Made by a program: the position numbers and the translations under genes
Origin: Piscinibacter sp.
Lineage (GTDB): Bacteria > Pseudomonadota > Gammaproteobacteria > Burkholderiales > Burkholderiaceae_C
Direction: 5' to 3'
Length of the DNA stretch: 44,705 nucleotides
Assembly (NCBI GenBank): GCA_016706565.1
Contig: JADJJI010000009.1
Coordinates: 1-44,705, forward strand
Part shown: in pieces, positions 20,833-33,259 of the stretch
How positions within the stretch are numbered: position 1 is the first letter of the stretch
Layout of the letters: each line of letters begins with the position of its first letter
The notes under the pieces: model-generated
Database searches by the model: none
What the model was told of the DNA's origin: nothing
What the model saw: only the letters and a program-made list of their open reading frames with translations

Positions 20833-21528
20833 TCACTCGCTGCTGCCACCGATGCCGAACAGCGACAGCAGCGCCTGGAACACGTTGTAGATGCTCAGGT
20901 AGACACCGAGCGTGGCGCTGATGTAGTTCGTCTCGTAGCCGTCCTGCACGCGCTTCAGGTCGTACAGGATGAAGGCCGAGAAGATGCCGATCACCAGCAC
21001 CGACAGCGTGATCATCAGCGCGCTGGACTGGATGAAGAAGTTGGCAATGCCCGCCACCAGCACCATGATCGCGCCGATGAAGAGCCACTTGCCCATCGCC
21101 GACAGGTCACGCTTGATGATCGACGACATGGTGGCCATGCCGAGGAAGATCGCTCCGGTGCCTGCGAAGGCCATCATGATCAGGCTGGCGCCGTTGGTCA
21201 GCCCCAGCACCGCACCGACCAGGCGCGACAGCATGATGCCCATGAAGAAGGTGAAGGCCAGCAGCACGGGCACGCCGGCTGCGGAGTTCTTCGTCTTCTC
21301 GATCGCGAACATGAAGCCGAACGCGCCGACCAGGAACACGACCAGGCCGATGCCCGGCGACATCGCGCGTGCGATGCCTGTGCTCACGCCGATCCAGGCG
21401 CCGAGCACTGTGGGGACCATCGACAGCGCGAGCAGCCAGTAGGTATTGCGCAGCACGCGGTTGCGCTGCTCCACCGATACCGCGGTGCCGGCGTATCCGC
21501 TGTAGGCAGCTTGCAGGCTCTGGTTCAT
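20833..21528 (-). CDS. Bax inhibitor-1/YccA family integral membrane protein
   Basis: 231 residues with about seven membrane spans, from YWLLALSMVPTVLGAWIGV to the last hydrophobic stretch near the C-terminus. The motifs VEQRNRVLRNTYWLL, SSIIKRDLSAMGKWLFIGA and FILYDLKRVQDGYETNYISATLGVYLSIYN are diagnostic of the bacterial YccA/BI-1 family. Family members act in membrane stress and in E. coli as an FtsH substrate/modulator; ftsH is 8 kb away. It is a single-gene unit convergent with the acyltransferase gene and ends at the shared terminator. Confidence 0.9.
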   Translation of the reverse strand: MNQSLQAAYSGYAGTAVSVEQRNRVLRNTYWLLALSMVPTVLGAWIGVSTGIARAMSPGIGLVVFLVGAFGFMFAIEKTKNSAAGVPVLLAFTFFMGIMLSRLVGAVLGLTNGASLIMMAFAGTGAIFLGMATMSSIIKRDLSAMGKWLFIGAIMVLVAGIANFFIQSSALMITLSVLVIGIFSAFILYDLKRVQDGYETNYISATLGVYLSIYNVFQALLSLFGIGGSSE

Positions 21529-21685
21529 GAAACCTCCGTGAATTGATGATGCACCCTTGGACGGGCAGGGCGGATTCTAGTTCCCCGTCTGCTGGGACAT
21601 AAAGACCGTACACGCCGTGGCGAAATGGCGGCGCGACCACCGCGGTAGAGTTGGCATTCTTCGAAGCCACCCACCGCCAGAGATC

Positions 21686-22099
21686 ATGAACAACAAACCC
21701 TTCCTCAACCTGGACGACGCCAGGCGCATTGCCGCCGCCGCGGAAGCCGAAGCACTGGCCAACAAGTGGGCGGTGTGCATCGCCGTCGTCGACGACGGCG
21801 GCCACCTGCTCTGGCTGCAGCGCCTGGACGGCGCGGCGCCGATCTCGGCACAGATCGCACCCAACAAGGCTCGCACGGCAGCGCTCGGCCGCCGCGAGAG
21901 CCGCGTCTACGAGGAGATGATCAACCAGGGGCGCATGTCCTTTCTCAGCGCGCCCGGGCTGGAGGCCATGCTCGAAGGCGGTGTACCTGTCGTCGCCGGC
22001 GGTCATTGCGTGGGAGCGGTGGGGGTCAGCGGCGTCAAGTCGGCCGAGGACGCGCAGATCGCCCGCGCCGGCATCGCGGCCCTCGGTCTGGCGGGCTGA
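21686..22099 (+). CDS. GlcG/HbpS-like (DUF336) protein
   Basis: 137 residues from the ATG at 21686 (MNNKPFLNLDDARRIAAAAEAEA); the upstream ATG at 21617 adds a basic, non-conserved tail. The sequence shows the heme-degrading HbpS/GlcG fold: VCIAVVDDGGHLLWLQRLDGA, SAQIAPNKARTAA and GGVPVVAGGHCVGAVGVSG near the end. The molecular role in proteobacteria is unclear; glycolate-utilisation association is the origin of the GlcG name. It stands alone, with the carAB promoter starting directly after its stop. Confidence 0.85.
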   Translation: MNNKPFLNLDDARRIAAAAEAEALANKWAVCIAVVDDGGHLLWLQRLDGAAPISAQIAPNKARTAALGRRESRVYEEMINQGRMSFLSAPGLEAMLEGGVPVVAGGHCVGAVGVSGVKSAEDAQIARAGIAALGLAG

Positions 22100-22104
22100 A
22101 CCGG

Positions 22105-22133
22105 TCGGAAGAGGGTGGTCGCTCAGCTATAAT
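22105..22133 (+). promoter_or_regulatory. carAB promoter
   Basis: A perfect -10 TATAAT at 22128-22133, with TCGGAA (22105-22110, 3 of 6) 17 bp upstream as a weak -35. Transcription would begin near 22140, giving a leader of ~145 nt before the GTG of carA. Confidence 0.65.
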
Positions 22134-22139
22134 TTCGCG

Positions 22140-22285
22140 GTTTAGCTTCTTCCACCCCGCCCAGCGAATCTCTCGCTGATTCCGACGGAATTTCCCCTCG
22201 GTTTTCCTGCCGGCGCAGTCTTCGCGAACGCCGGTTTCGGCTTCGACGAGCCGAGCTGGGCGCGCACACTCGAACGGAGATCCCG
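22140..22285 (+). promoter_or_regulatory. Structured carAB leader
   Basis: Four successive stem-loops can be drawn: CAGCGA/TCGCTG (22162-22178), ATTCC/GGAAT (22179-22191), CCGGCG/CGCCGG (22210-22234, followed by TTT) and TCGGCT/AGCCGA (22237-22254). The third resembles a weak terminator. The arrangement could be an attenuator for pyrimidine or arginine control, but no leader peptide or known motif was recognised. Confidence 0.4.
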
Positions 22286-23448
22286 GTGCCGCCGCAACTG
22301 CTGTCCCCACAAGCCCAGGCCCTCCTGGCTCTCGCAGACGGCACGGTCTTCCACGGGGTCTCGATCGGCGCGCCCGGTCGCACCGTCGGCGAGGTGGTGT
22401 TCAACACCTCGCTGACCGGCTACCAGGAGATCCTCACCGACCCGAGCTACTGCCGGCAGATCGTCACGCTGACGTATCCGCACATCGGCAGCTACGGCAT
22501 CAACGAGGAAGACGTCGAGGCCTCGAAGATCCATGCCGCCGGCCTGATCATCAAGGACCTGCCGATCCGCGCCTCCAACTTCCGCAGCACGCTCACGCTC
22601 GCCGACTACCTGAAGCGCGAAGGCACGGTGGCCATCGCCAACCTCGACACGCGGCGCCTCACGCGCATCCTGCGCAGCGGCGGCGCGCAGAACGGCTGCA
22701 TCCTGACGCTGCCGCTGGGCGAAAGCCTGACCCCCTCGCACCGCGAAGAAGCCATCGCCGCCGCCAAGGCCGCGCCGAGCATGGCCGGCCTGGATCTCGC
22801 GAAGGTCGTGAGCTGCCGCGAGCGCAGCGATTGGAGCGAAACGGAATGGTCGCTCGAAGACGGCTATGGCCAGCTGGCCAAGCCGAAGCATCACGTTGTC
22901 GCCTACGACTTCGGCGTCAAGCGCAACATCCTGCGCATGCTGGCCAGCCGCGGCTGCCGCGTGACCGTGGTGCCGGCGCAGACGCCGGCCAGCCAGGTGC
23001 TCGAACTGAAGCCCGACGGCATCTTCCTGAGCAACGGCCCCGGCGACCCCGAGCCCTGCGACTACGCCATCGCGGCCTCGCGCGAACTCATCGAGCGCGG
23101 CATCCCGACCTTCGGCATCTGCCTGGGCCACCAGATCATGGCGCTGGCGTCGGGCGCGAAGACCTTCAAGATGAAGTTCGGCCACCACGGCGCCAACCAT
23201 CCGGTGAAGGACCTCGACACCGGCCGCGTCAGCATCACCAGCCAGAACCACGGCTTCGCGGTGGACGAGAAATCGCTGCCGAAGAACCTGCGCCCGACCC
23301 ACGTGTCGCTGTTCGACGGCACGCTGCAGGGCCTGGCGCGCACCGACAAGCCGGCCTTCTGCTTCCAGGGCCACCCGGAGGCCTCGCCCGGACCGCATGA
23401 CATCTCGTACCTGTTCGACCGCTTCGTGGCGTTGATGGAGTCCAAGTA

Positions 23449-23449
<1 letters not shown>
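22286..23449 (+). CDS. carA: Carbamoyl-phosphate synthase small subunit
   Basis: 387 residues from a GTG at 22286 with GGAGA 6 nt upstream. It hydrolyses glutamine and channels ammonia to CarB. The N-terminal domain has [35 protein letters not shown]. The class I glutamine amidotransferase domain has nucleophile C279 in FGICLGHQ and the His/Glu pair in [12 protein letters not shown]. Its TAA overlaps the carB ATG (TAATG), so the two are translationally coupled. Confidence 0.97.
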
Positions 23450-26736
<3,287 letters not shown>

Positions 26737-26755
26737 ACTTCCATTCAACCCTCGC

Positions 26756-26792
26756 GGCCGCTGCCGGACTCCCGGCGGCGGCCTCGTTTTTT
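26756..26792 (+). terminator. Intrinsic terminator in the carB-greA gap / greA leader
   Basis: A 12-bp stem (26756-26767 with 26772-26783, one G-T pair), 4-nt loop ACTC, then TCG and a run of six T (26787-26792). It is the strongest terminator in the window. It ends 19 bp before the greA ATG, leaving no space for a promoter after it, so greA transcripts must read through it. Confidence 0.92.
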
Positions 26793-26811
26793 GCGGCAAG
26801 GCTAGAACCCC

Positions 26812-27288
26812 ATGGTCACCATTCCCCTCACCAAGCGCGGTGCCGAGAAGCTCAAGGAAGAGCTGGCGCGGCTGAAGAACGTCGAGCGCCACGCCGTGAT
26901 CCAGGCGATCGCCGAGGCGCGCGCGCAGGGTGACCTGTCGGAGAACGCCGAGTACGAGGCCGCCAAGGACAAGCAGGGCTTCATCGAAGGCCGCATCCTC
27001 GAGATCGAGGGCAAGCTGGCGGCCGCGCAGATCATCGACCCATCGACGCTGGATGCCGGCGGCCGCGTCGTCTTCGGCTCGACGGTCGACCTCGAGGACG
27101 AGGACAGCGGCCAGAAGGTCACCTACCAGATCGTCGGCGACGACGAGGCCGACCTGAAGCAGGGCCTCATCTCGATCAGCTCGCCGATCGCCCGCGCGCT
27201 GATCGGCAAGGAAGGCGGCGACGTCGCCGAGGTGCAGGCGCCCGGCGGCGTGCGCCACTACGAGATCGTCGACGTCCGCTATCGCTGA
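26812..27288 (+). CDS. greA: Transcription elongation factor GreA
   Basis: 158 residues, standard length. The N-terminal coiled coil carries the tip motif [16 protein letters not shown], which inserts in the RNA polymerase secondary channel and stimulates transcript cleavage. The C-terminal FKBP-like domain ends [38 protein letters not shown] lies ~10 nt before the ATG. A strong terminator immediately upstream suggests that its expression is controlled by attenuation or read-through. Confidence 0.97.
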   Translation: MVTIPLTKRGAEKLKEELARLKNVERHAVIQAIAEARAQGDLSENAEYEAAKDKQGFIEGRILEIEGKLAAAQIIDPSTLDAGGRVVFGSTVDLEDEDSGQKVTYQIVGDDEADLKQGLISISSPIARALIGKEGGDVAEVQAPGGVRHYEIVDVRYR

Positions 27289-27290
27289 GC

Positions 27291-27731
27291 ATGTCGGCCA
27301 ACCGCGCCGCGGCGCTGCTGGCCGGCTTGTGGGCCGGCATCCTGCTGGCCATCGGGCTGATCGGCGCGCCGGCCGGCTTCGCCACGCTGGCCGTGTCGGC
27401 CGATGCCGGGCGGGTGGCCGGGCGCATGTTCGCGCAGGAGGCCTACCTCGGCCTGGGCGTGGCGATCGTGCTGTTCCTGCTCGAACGCGGCCGGGCGCGC
27501 CGCGCCGCCGAAGCCGGGCAGGGCTCGGCGCTCAACGCCAACATGCTTCTGCTGCTCGGTGCATTGTTCTGCACCGTGGCGGGCTACTTCGCGCTGCAGC
27601 CGATGATGGCGGCAGCGCGAGCCGGGCAAGGGCCGTGGTCTTTCGGCGTGCTGCATGGCGTCTCTGCAGCCTTCTTCGGGCTGAAGGCGCTGCTGGTGCT
27701 GACGCTGGCGTGGCGGCTCGTACCACGCTGA
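27291..27731 (+). CDS. DUF4149 family membrane protein
   Basis: 146 residues with four predicted membrane spans: AALLAGLWAGILLAIGLIGA, YLGLGVAIVLFLLE, NMLLLLGALFCTVAGYFAL and LHGVSAAFFGLKALLVLTLAWRLV. This fits the TMEM205/DUF4149 family, which is often found beside greA in Burkholderiales. It starts 2 bp after the greA stop and is probably cotranscribed. No molecular function is established. A weak 5-bp hairpin (27740-27756) separates it from convergent yhbY. Confidence 0.75.
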   Translation: MSANRAAALLAGLWAGILLAIGLIGAPAGFATLAVSADAGRVAGRMFAQEAYLGLGVAIVLFLLERGRARRAAEAGQGSALNANMLLLLGALFCTVAGYFALQPMMAAARAGQGPWSFGVLHGVSAAFFGLKALLVLTLAWRLVPR

Positions 27732-27757
27732 GCGCGGCAGCCCGGCCTTTGCGGGCG

Positions 27758-28231
27758 CTATTCGGCGGCAGACTTCTTGATGCTCGTCACGCGCTTGCGG
27801 GCCCGCTTGACCTCGCCGCCAGCGGCCAGACGCTGGTTGCCCAGCACCTTGACCTTCTTGATCTGCGGCCGGTGGTTGCCGCTGCGCGAGAACTTCAGCA
27901 CCTTGACCACCTTGGGGCCGGGCATGCGGTCGTCGCGCTCGGCCTTTTCCTTCGGCGGGATCGGGCGCCAAAGCACCAGCAGCTTGCCGATGTGCTGGAT
28001 GGGCGCGGCGTTGAGCGTCTCGGCCAGCGTGGCGAAGATGGTCTCTCGCGTCTCGCGCTCGTCGGAGAAGACGCGCACCTTGATCAGGCCGTGAGCGTTC
28101 AGCGCTGCGTCGACCTCCTTGCTGACGGCGGCCGTGAGGCCGTCGCCTCCGATCAGCACGACCGGATCGAGGTGATGGGCATCGGCGCGTTTGTCCTTGC
28201 GCTGGGCGGGCGTGAGCTGGATGGCAGGCAT
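27758..28231 (-). CDS. yhbY: YhbY/CRS1 family RNA-binding protein
   Basis: 157 residues. The first ~95 form the CRM/YhbY domain: [28 protein letters not shown], then HGLIKVRVF and GKLLVLWRP. The GGDG loop is the usual RNA-contacting loop (GxxG). A basic tail of ~55 residues ([27 protein letters not shown]) extends beyond E. coli YhbY (97 residues). YhbY associates with pre-50S ribosomes, matching the neighbouring rRNA methyltransferase gene. It is divergent from rlmE with a 20-bp gap; GATAAT at 28243..28238 lies next to its start, suggesting a very short leader. Confidence 0.9.
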   Translation of the reverse strand: MPAIQLTPAQRKDKRADAHHLDPVVLIGGDGLTAAVSKEVDAALNAHGLIKVRVFSDERETRETIFATLAETLNAAPIQHIGKLLVLWRPIPPKEKAERDDRMPGPKVVKVLKFSRSGNHRPQIKKVKVLGNQRLAAGGEVKRARKRVTSIKKSAAE

Positions 28232-28236
28232 GCCCG

Positions 28237-28243
28237 TATTATC
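28237..28243. promoter_or_regulatory. Shared -10-like element between yhbY and rlmE
   Basis: The 20-bp gap contains TATTAT on the plus strand (28237-28242, 9 nt before the rlmE ATG) and GATAAT on the minus strand (28243..28238, 6 nt before the yhbY ATG). Neither gene has a Shine-Dalgarno. Both messages would be leaderless or nearly so. No -35 was recognised. Confidence 0.4.
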
Positions 28244-28251
28244 CGCGCCAG

Positions 28252-28938
28252 ATGAAAGTCCAGACGAAAAGCAAGAAGGTCAACAAGGCGTGGCTGCACG
28301 ACCACCTGACCGACCCCTACGTGAGGCTGGCGCAGAAGGAGGGCTACCGCGCCCGCGCCGCCTACAAGCTCAAGGAAATCGACGAGACGCTGCACCTGAT
28401 CAGGCCTGGCCAGCTGGTCGTCGACCTGGGCGCCACGCCCGGCGCCTGGAGCCAGTACCTGCGCCGCAAGTTCGCGCCGCGCGACGCCGGCACCGGCGGC
28501 GCAGCCGTCGGCGAGCTCAACGGCACGATCATCGCGCTGGACCTGCTCGACTTCGAGCCGATCGAGGGCGTGCACTTCATCCAGGGCGATTTCCGCGAGG
28601 ACGCCGTGCTCGCAGCGCTCGACGCCCAGGTGGCCGGCCGGCCGGTGGATGTGGTCGTCTCCGACATGGCGCCCAACCTGTCGGGCATCGAAAGCACGGA
28701 TTCCGCCCGCATCGGGCTGCTGGTGGAACTGGCGGTCGATTTTGCCGTCCGACACCTGAAACCCGAGGGCACGCTCGTCTGCAAGGTATTCCATGGCAGC
28801 GGCTACAACGAGCTCGTGAAACTCTTCAAGGACACGTTCCGAGTGGTCAAACCGATCAAACCGAAGGCATCGCGCGACAAGTCCGCCGAAACGTTTCTGG
28901 CCGGCATCGGGCTCAAGGTTCGGCCGGCCGGGAGCTGA
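28252..28938 (+). CDS. rlmE: 23S rRNA (uridine-2552 2'-O)-methyltransferase RlmE (FtsJ/RrmJ)
   Basis: 228 residues. The catalytic K-D-K-E tetrad is visible: K39 in AAYKLKEID, Asp in [11 protein letters not shown], Lys in [10 protein letters not shown] and Glu in RDKSAETF. The SAM site is [16 protein letters not shown] 14-residue Gly/Ala-rich insert ([14 protein letters not shown]) relative to E. coli precedes [11 protein letters not shown]. It modifies the A loop of 23S rRNA in the assembled 50S subunit. It sits just before ftsH, the classical order in proteobacteria. Confidence 0.96.
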   Translation: MKVQTKSKKVNKAWLHDHLTDPYVRLAQKEGYRARAAYKLKEIDETLHLIRPGQLVVDLGATPGAWSQYLRRKFAPRDAGTGGAAVGELNGTIIALDLLDFEPIEGVHFIQGDFREDAVLAALDAQVAGRPVDVVVSDMAPNLSGIESTDSARIGLLVELAVDFAVRHLKPEGTLVCKVFHGSGYNELVKLFKDTFRVVKPIKPKASRDKSAETFLAGIGLKVRPAGS

Positions 28939-29011
28939 GAATCGTCATGAACTGCACGAATCGAGGCGATACACGCAGACGTTCCAGGGTGAAACCAATC
29001 CAAATGCAGGC

Positions 29012-29041
29012 CTTGACTCGACTAAAATCGCACACATATGC
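29012..29041 (+). promoter_or_regulatory. ftsH promoter, possibly heat-shock type
   Basis: CTTGACT (29012-29018) followed after 13 bp by ACACATAT (29032-29039). The E. coli sigma-32 consensus is CTTGAAA, 13-15 bp, CCCCATNT; six of seven defined positions match in the upstream block and five of seven in the downstream block. As a sigma-70 site, TTGACT (29013-29018) is a good -35, but the -10 17 bp on (ATATGC) is poor. The start codon of ftsH is ~60 bp downstream. Confidence 0.5.
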
Positions 29042-29098
29042 CGTGGCAATGGGCGGAATCGTGTCCGCAGCGTTGTCTGACCGGGAAAAGGAGCCGCG

Positions 29099-31003
29099 GT
29101 GAACAATCAATGGTTCTCTAAAGTCGCTGTTTGGCTGGTGATCGCACTCGTGCTGTTCACCGTGTTCAAGCAGTTCGACCGCGGGGCTTCGACGGCCGGA
29201 CAGATCGGCTACTCCGACTTCCTCGAAGAGGTGCGCAGCAAGCGCATCAAGAGCGTCCAGCTGCAGGAGGGCGCCGGTGGCAGCACCGAGATCCGCGCCC
29301 GCACCACCGACGACAAGGAACTGCGCACCACCGCCACCTACCTCGACCGCGGCCTGGTGGGCGACCTGATCAACAACGGCGTCAAGTTCGACGTCAAGCC
29401 GCGCGAGGAACCGTCGTTCCTGCTCAGCCTGCTGGCCAGCTGGGGCCCGATCCTGCTGCTCATCGGCGTCTGGATCTACTTCATGCGGCAGATGCAGGGC
29501 GGCGGCAAGGGCGGCGCCTTCAGCTTCGGCAAGAGCAAGGCGCGCATGCTCGACGAGGCCAACAACACCACCACCTTCGCCGACGTCGCCGGTTGCGACG
29601 AGGCCAAGGAGGAGGTCAAGGAACTGGTCGACTTCCTGAAAGACCCGCAGAAGTTCCAGAAGCTGGGCGGCCGCATTCCGCGTGGCGTGTTGCTGGTCGG
29701 TCCCCCGGGCACCGGCAAGACGCTGCTGGCGAAGGCCATCGCCGGCGAGGCCAAGGTGCCGTTCTTCAGCATCTCCGGCTCCGACTTCGTCGAAATGTTC
29801 GTCGGCGTGGGAGCAGCCCGCGTGCGCGACATGTTCGAGCAGGCCAAGAAGAGCGCGCCCTGCATCATCTTCGTCGACGAAATCGACGCCGTCGGCCGCC
29901 ACCGTGGTGCGGGCCTGGGCGGCGGCAACGACGAGCGCGAGCAGACGCTGAACCAGATGCTCGTCGAGATGGACGGCTTCGAGACCAACCTCGGCGTGAT
30001 CGTGATGGCGGCCACCAACCGGCCCGACATCCTCGACCCGGCGCTGCTGCGCCCGGGCCGCTTCGACCGCCAGGTCTACGTGACCCTGCCCGACGTGCGC
30101 GGCCGCGAGCAGATCCTCAACGTGCACATGCGCAAGGTGCCGGTCGGCCAGGACATCCGCGCCGACATCCTGGCGCGCGGCACGCCGGGCTTCTCGGGTG
30201 CCGATCTGGCCAACCTGGTCAACGAGGCGGCCCTGTTCGCCGCGCGCCGCAACGGGCGCGTGGTCGAGATGGTCGACTTCGAGAAGGCCAAGGACAAGAT
30301 CATGATGGGCCCCGAGCGCAAGTCCATGGTCATGCCCGAGGAAGAGCGCCGCAACACCGCCTACCACGAGGCCGGCCATGCGCTGGTGGCGCGCCTGATG
30401 CCCAAGACCGACCCGGTGCACAAGGTCACCGTGATCCCGCGCGGCCGCGCGCTGGGCGTGACGATGCAGCTGCCCGAAGGCGACCGCTACAGCATGGACA
30501 AGGAGCGCATGCTCTCGACCATCTCGGTGCTGTTCGGCGGCCGCATCGCCGAAGAGGTGTTCATGAACCAGATGACCACCGGCGCCAGCAACGACTTCGA
30601 GCGCGCCACGGCGATCGCCCGCGACATGGTCACGCGCTACGGCATGACCGACGAGCTCGGCCCGATGGTCTATGCCGAGAACGAGGGCGAGGTCTTCCTC
30701 GGCCGTTCGGTCACCAAGACGACCAACATGTCCGAAGAGACGATGCGCAAGGTCGACGGCGTGATTCGCCGCATCATCGACGAGCAGTACAACATTGCGC
30801 GCAAGCACATCGAAGAGAACCAGGACAAGATGCACGCGATGGCCAAGGCGCTGCTCGAATGGGAAACCATCGACAGCGACCAGATCGAGGACATCATGAC
30901 CGGCAAGCCGCCGCGGCCGCCGAAGGACTGGACGACGCCGTCGGGCAAGGGCAGCACCGCCGTGCCGCCGGTCAGCCCGGGCAGCGCGACGGCCACGGCC
31001 TGA
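29099..31003 (+). CDS. ftsH: ATP-dependent zinc metalloprotease FtsH
   Basis: 634 residues from a GTG at 29099 with AAGGAG 5 nt upstream. Two membrane spans (about 6-24 and 103-125) flank a periplasmic domain. Then come an AAA+ module with Walker A GPPGTGKT (~201-208), Walker [11 protein letters not shown] and the second region of homology ([21 protein letters not shown]), and a protease domain with zinc motif HEAGH at 423-427. It degrades membrane and regulatory proteins such as sigma-32 and LpxC in E. coli. A terminator follows the gene before folP. Confidence 0.98.
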   Translation: MNNQWFSKVAVWLVIALVLFTVFKQFDRGASTAGQIGYSDFLEEVRSKRIKSVQLQEGAGGSTEIRARTTDDKELRTTATYLDRGLVGDLINNGVKFDVKPREEPSFLLSLLASWGPILLLIGVWIYFMRQMQGGGKGGAFSFGKSKARMLDEANNTTTFADVAGCDEAKEEVKELVDFLKDPQKFQKLGGRIPRGVLLVGPPGTGKTLLAKAIAGEAKVPFFSISGSDFVEMFVGVGAARVRDMFEQAKKSAPCIIFVDEIDAVGRHRGAGLGGGNDEREQTLNQMLVEMDGFETNLGVIVMAATNRPDILDPALLRPGRFDRQVYVTLPDVRGREQILNVHMRKVPVGQDIRADILARGTPGFSGADLANLVNEAALFAARRNGRVVEMVDFEKAKDKIMMGPERKSMVMPEEERRNTAYHEAGHALVARLMPKTDPVHKVTVIPRGRALGVTMQLPEGDRYSMDKERMLSTISVLFGGRIAEEVFMNQMTTGASNDFERATAIARDMVTRYGMTDELGPMVYAENEGEVFLGRSVTKTTNMSEETMRKVDGVIRRIIDEQYNIARKHIEENQDKMHAMAKALLEWETIDSDQIEDIMTGKPPRPPKDWTTPSGKGSTAVPPVSPGSATATA

Positions 31004-31026
31004 CCGCGCGCCAGGCAGAGTTTTCG

Positions 31027-31053
31027 ACGGGGCTTCGGCCCCGTTCGTCTTTT
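31027..31053 (+). terminator. ftsH terminator
   Basis: ACGGGGC (31027-31033), UUCG-type loop (TTCG), GCCCCGT (31038-31044), then TCGTCTTTT. A stable UUCG-capped hairpin with a modest U-run, 23 bp after the ftsH stop. folP begins 18 bp beyond it, so folP transcription may partly depend on read-through. Confidence 0.8.
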
Positions 31054-31071
31054 CAGACCCGCGCCGCAACG

Positions 31072-31902
31072 ATGTTCTGGCAGACCACACGATTCAGGAT
31101 CGATCTCGCCCGGCCGAAGGTGATGGGCATCGTCAACGTCACGCCGGACTCCTTCTCCGACGGAGGGCGGCATGACGACACGTCGACCGCGCTGGCGCAT
31201 TGCGAGCAGCTCCTGGCCGAGGGCGCCGACATCCTCGACATCGGAGGCGAGTCAAGCCGCCCCGGCGCTGCCCCGGTGCCGCTGGAGCAGGAGCTCGCGC
31301 GAGTGCTGCCCGTGATTCAGGGGGCGCTGCAGTTCGGCGTGCCGCTGTCAGTGGACACGGTGAAGCCGGAGGTGATGCAGCGTGTGCTCGATCTCGGCGC
31401 CGACATCGTCAACGACATCAACGCGCTGCGCCTGCCCGGCGCGCTGGAGGCGGTGGCGGCCCACCCGCAGTGCGGCGTCTGCCTGATGCACATGCACGGC
31501 GACCCGGCCACGATGCAGAGCCGACCAGCCTACGACGACGTGGTCGCCGAAGTGTCGGACTTCCTGCACGAGCGCGCGGCAGCGCTGCTCCAGCGAGGTG
31601 TGCGGCTGGAGCGCATCGTGTTCGACCCGGGCATCGGCTTCGGCAAGAGCGTGGCGCACAACCTCGAGCTGCTGCGCCGCCAGCGCGAGCTGCTGGCGTT
31701 GGGCAGGCCGCTGCTGCTGGGATGGTCGCGCAAGTCGACGCTCGGCACGATCACCGGCAGGCCGGTGGGGGAGCGCCTGGCTGCCAGTGTGGCGGCGGCG
31801 CTCGCCTCGGTACATCTGGGCGCACGTGTCGTTCGTGTGCACGATGTCGCGGCCACGGTCGACGCCCTGAAGGTGTGGGATGGCGCAGGACTGGGCGGCT
31901 GA
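31072..31902 (+). CDS. folP: Dihydropteroate synthase
   Basis: 276 residues. It condenses 4-aminobenzoate with dihydropterin pyrophosphate in folate synthesis and is the sulfonamide target. Conserved blocks are VMGIVNVTPDSFSDGG, DIGGESSRPGA, PLSVDTVKPEV, DINAL, CLMHMHGDP, FDPGIGFGK and GWSRKSTLG. The start at 31072 (MFWQTTRFRIDLARP) has no clear Shine-Dalgarno. glmM follows after 24 bp, the common folP-glmM order. Confidence 0.96.
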   Translation: MFWQTTRFRIDLARPKVMGIVNVTPDSFSDGGRHDDTSTALAHCEQLLAEGADILDIGGESSRPGAAPVPLEQELARVLPVIQGALQFGVPLSVDTVKPEVMQRVLDLGADIVNDINALRLPGALEAVAAHPQCGVCLMHMHGDPATMQSRPAYDDVVAEVSDFLHERAAALLQRGVRLERIVFDPGIGFGKSVAHNLELLRRQRELLALGRPLLLGWSRKSTLGTITGRPVGERLAASVAAALASVHLGARVVRVHDVAATVDALKVWDGAGLGG

Positions 31903-31926
31903 CAGAATCGCCGCCGGAGGATTGAC

Positions 31927-33258
31927 ATGAGCAGAAACTACTTCGGCACCGACGGCATCCGCGGCACGGTCGGCCAGGGCGCGATCACCGCCGACTTCAT
32001 GCTTCGCATCGGGCACGCTGTCGGCCGTGTGCTGCGCGCCAGCGAGACCCGCCCGACGGTGCTGATCGGCAAGGACACGCGCATCTCGGGCTACATGATC
32101 GAGTCTGCGCTGGAAGCCGGGTTCACGTCGGCCGGCGTCGACGTGCTGATGACCGGGCCGCTGCCCACGCCGGGCGTGGCCTACATGACCCGGGCGCTGC
32201 GCCTGAGCCTGGGCGTGGTGATCAGCGCCTCGCACAACCCGTTCGAGGACAACGGCATCAAGTTCTTCTCGGCGCGCGGCGAGAAGCTTCCCGATGCCTG
32301 GGAGCAGCAGGTCGAGGCCGAGCTCGAGAAGCCGGCGCAGTGGGTCGACTCGGCGCGCCTGGGCAAGGTGCGCAAGCTCGAGGACGCACGCGGCCGCTAC
32401 ATCGAGTTCTGCAAGAGCACCTTCTCGAACGAACTGTCGCTCAAGGGCCTGAAGATCGTTGTCGATGCGGCGCATGGCGCGGCGTCGCGCGTGGCACCGA
32501 ACGTGTTCCACGAACTCGGTGCCGAGGTGATCGAGATCGGCTGCAGTCCCGACGGGCTGAACATCAATGCAGGCTTCGGTGCCACGGCTCCGGCGGCGCT
32601 GGTGGCAGCGGTCAAGGAGCACGACGCCGACTATGGCGTGGCGCTGGACGGCGATGCCGACCGGCTGCAGCTGGTGGATTCCGCCGGCCGCCTGTACAAC
32701 GGCGACGAGCTGCTGTTCGTGATGGTGGCCGACCGCCTGGCGCAAGCGCAAAGCGTGCCGGGGGCCGTGGGCACGCTGATGACCAACATGGCGGTCGAGG
32801 TGGCGTTGAAGGAGCGCGGCATCGCCTTCGTCCGCGCCAAGGTCGGCGACCGCTACATCCTCGAGGAGCTGGCCGCACGCGGCTGGCAGCTCGGCGGCGA
32901 GGGCTCGGGCCACCTGCTCGCGCTGGACAAGCACACCACCGGCGACGGCATCGTCAGCGCGCTGCAGATCCTGCAGGCGGTGCGGCGCAGCGGCAAGTCG
33001 CTGGCCGAGCTGCTGCACGGCGTCACGCTGTTCCCGCAGACTTTGATCAACGTCCGGCTGGCCGAGGGCAGCGACTGGAAGAAGAACGCCTCGCTGGCCG
33101 CCATGCAGGAGCGCGTGACGCGCGAACTCGGCGGCGACGGCCGCATCCTGATCCGCGCCTCGGGCACCGAGCCGGTGCTGCGCGTGATGGTCGAGGCGCG
33201 CGACGCCGGCATGGCCCGGCGCTGTGCCGAGCAGCTGTCCGAGGCCGCGCGCGGCTGA
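31927..33258 (+). CDS. glmM: Phosphoglucosamine mutase
   Basis: 443 residues. It interconverts glucosamine-6-P and glucosamine-1-P for peptidoglycan and LPS precursors. The active serine is S102 in [14 protein letters not shown]. The metal loop is DGDADR, the sugar loop GEGSGH and the phosphate-binding loop [17 protein letters not shown] lies 6 nt before the ATG. It is convergent with the fasciclin gene, with a single base between the stop codons. Confidence 0.97.
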   Translation: MSRNYFGTDGIRGTVGQGAITADFMLRIGHAVGRVLRASETRPTVLIGKDTRISGYMIESALEAGFTSAGVDVLMTGPLPTPGVAYMTRALRLSLGVVISASHNPFEDNGIKFFSARGEKLPDAWEQQVEAELEKPAQWVDSARLGKVRKLEDARGRYIEFCKSTFSNELSLKGLKIVVDAAHGAASRVAPNVFHELGAEVIEIGCSPDGLNINAGFGATAPAALVAAVKEHDADYGVALDGDADRLQLVDSAGRLYNGDELLFVMVADRLAQAQSVPGAVGTLMTNMAVEVALKERGIAFVRAKVGDRYILEELAARGWQLGGEGSGHLLALDKHTTGDGIVSALQILQAVRRSGKSLAELLHGVTLFPQTLINVRLAEGSDWKKNASLAAMQERVTRELGGDGRILIRASGTEPVLRVMVEARDAGMARRCAEQLSEAARG

Positions 33259-33259
33259 A

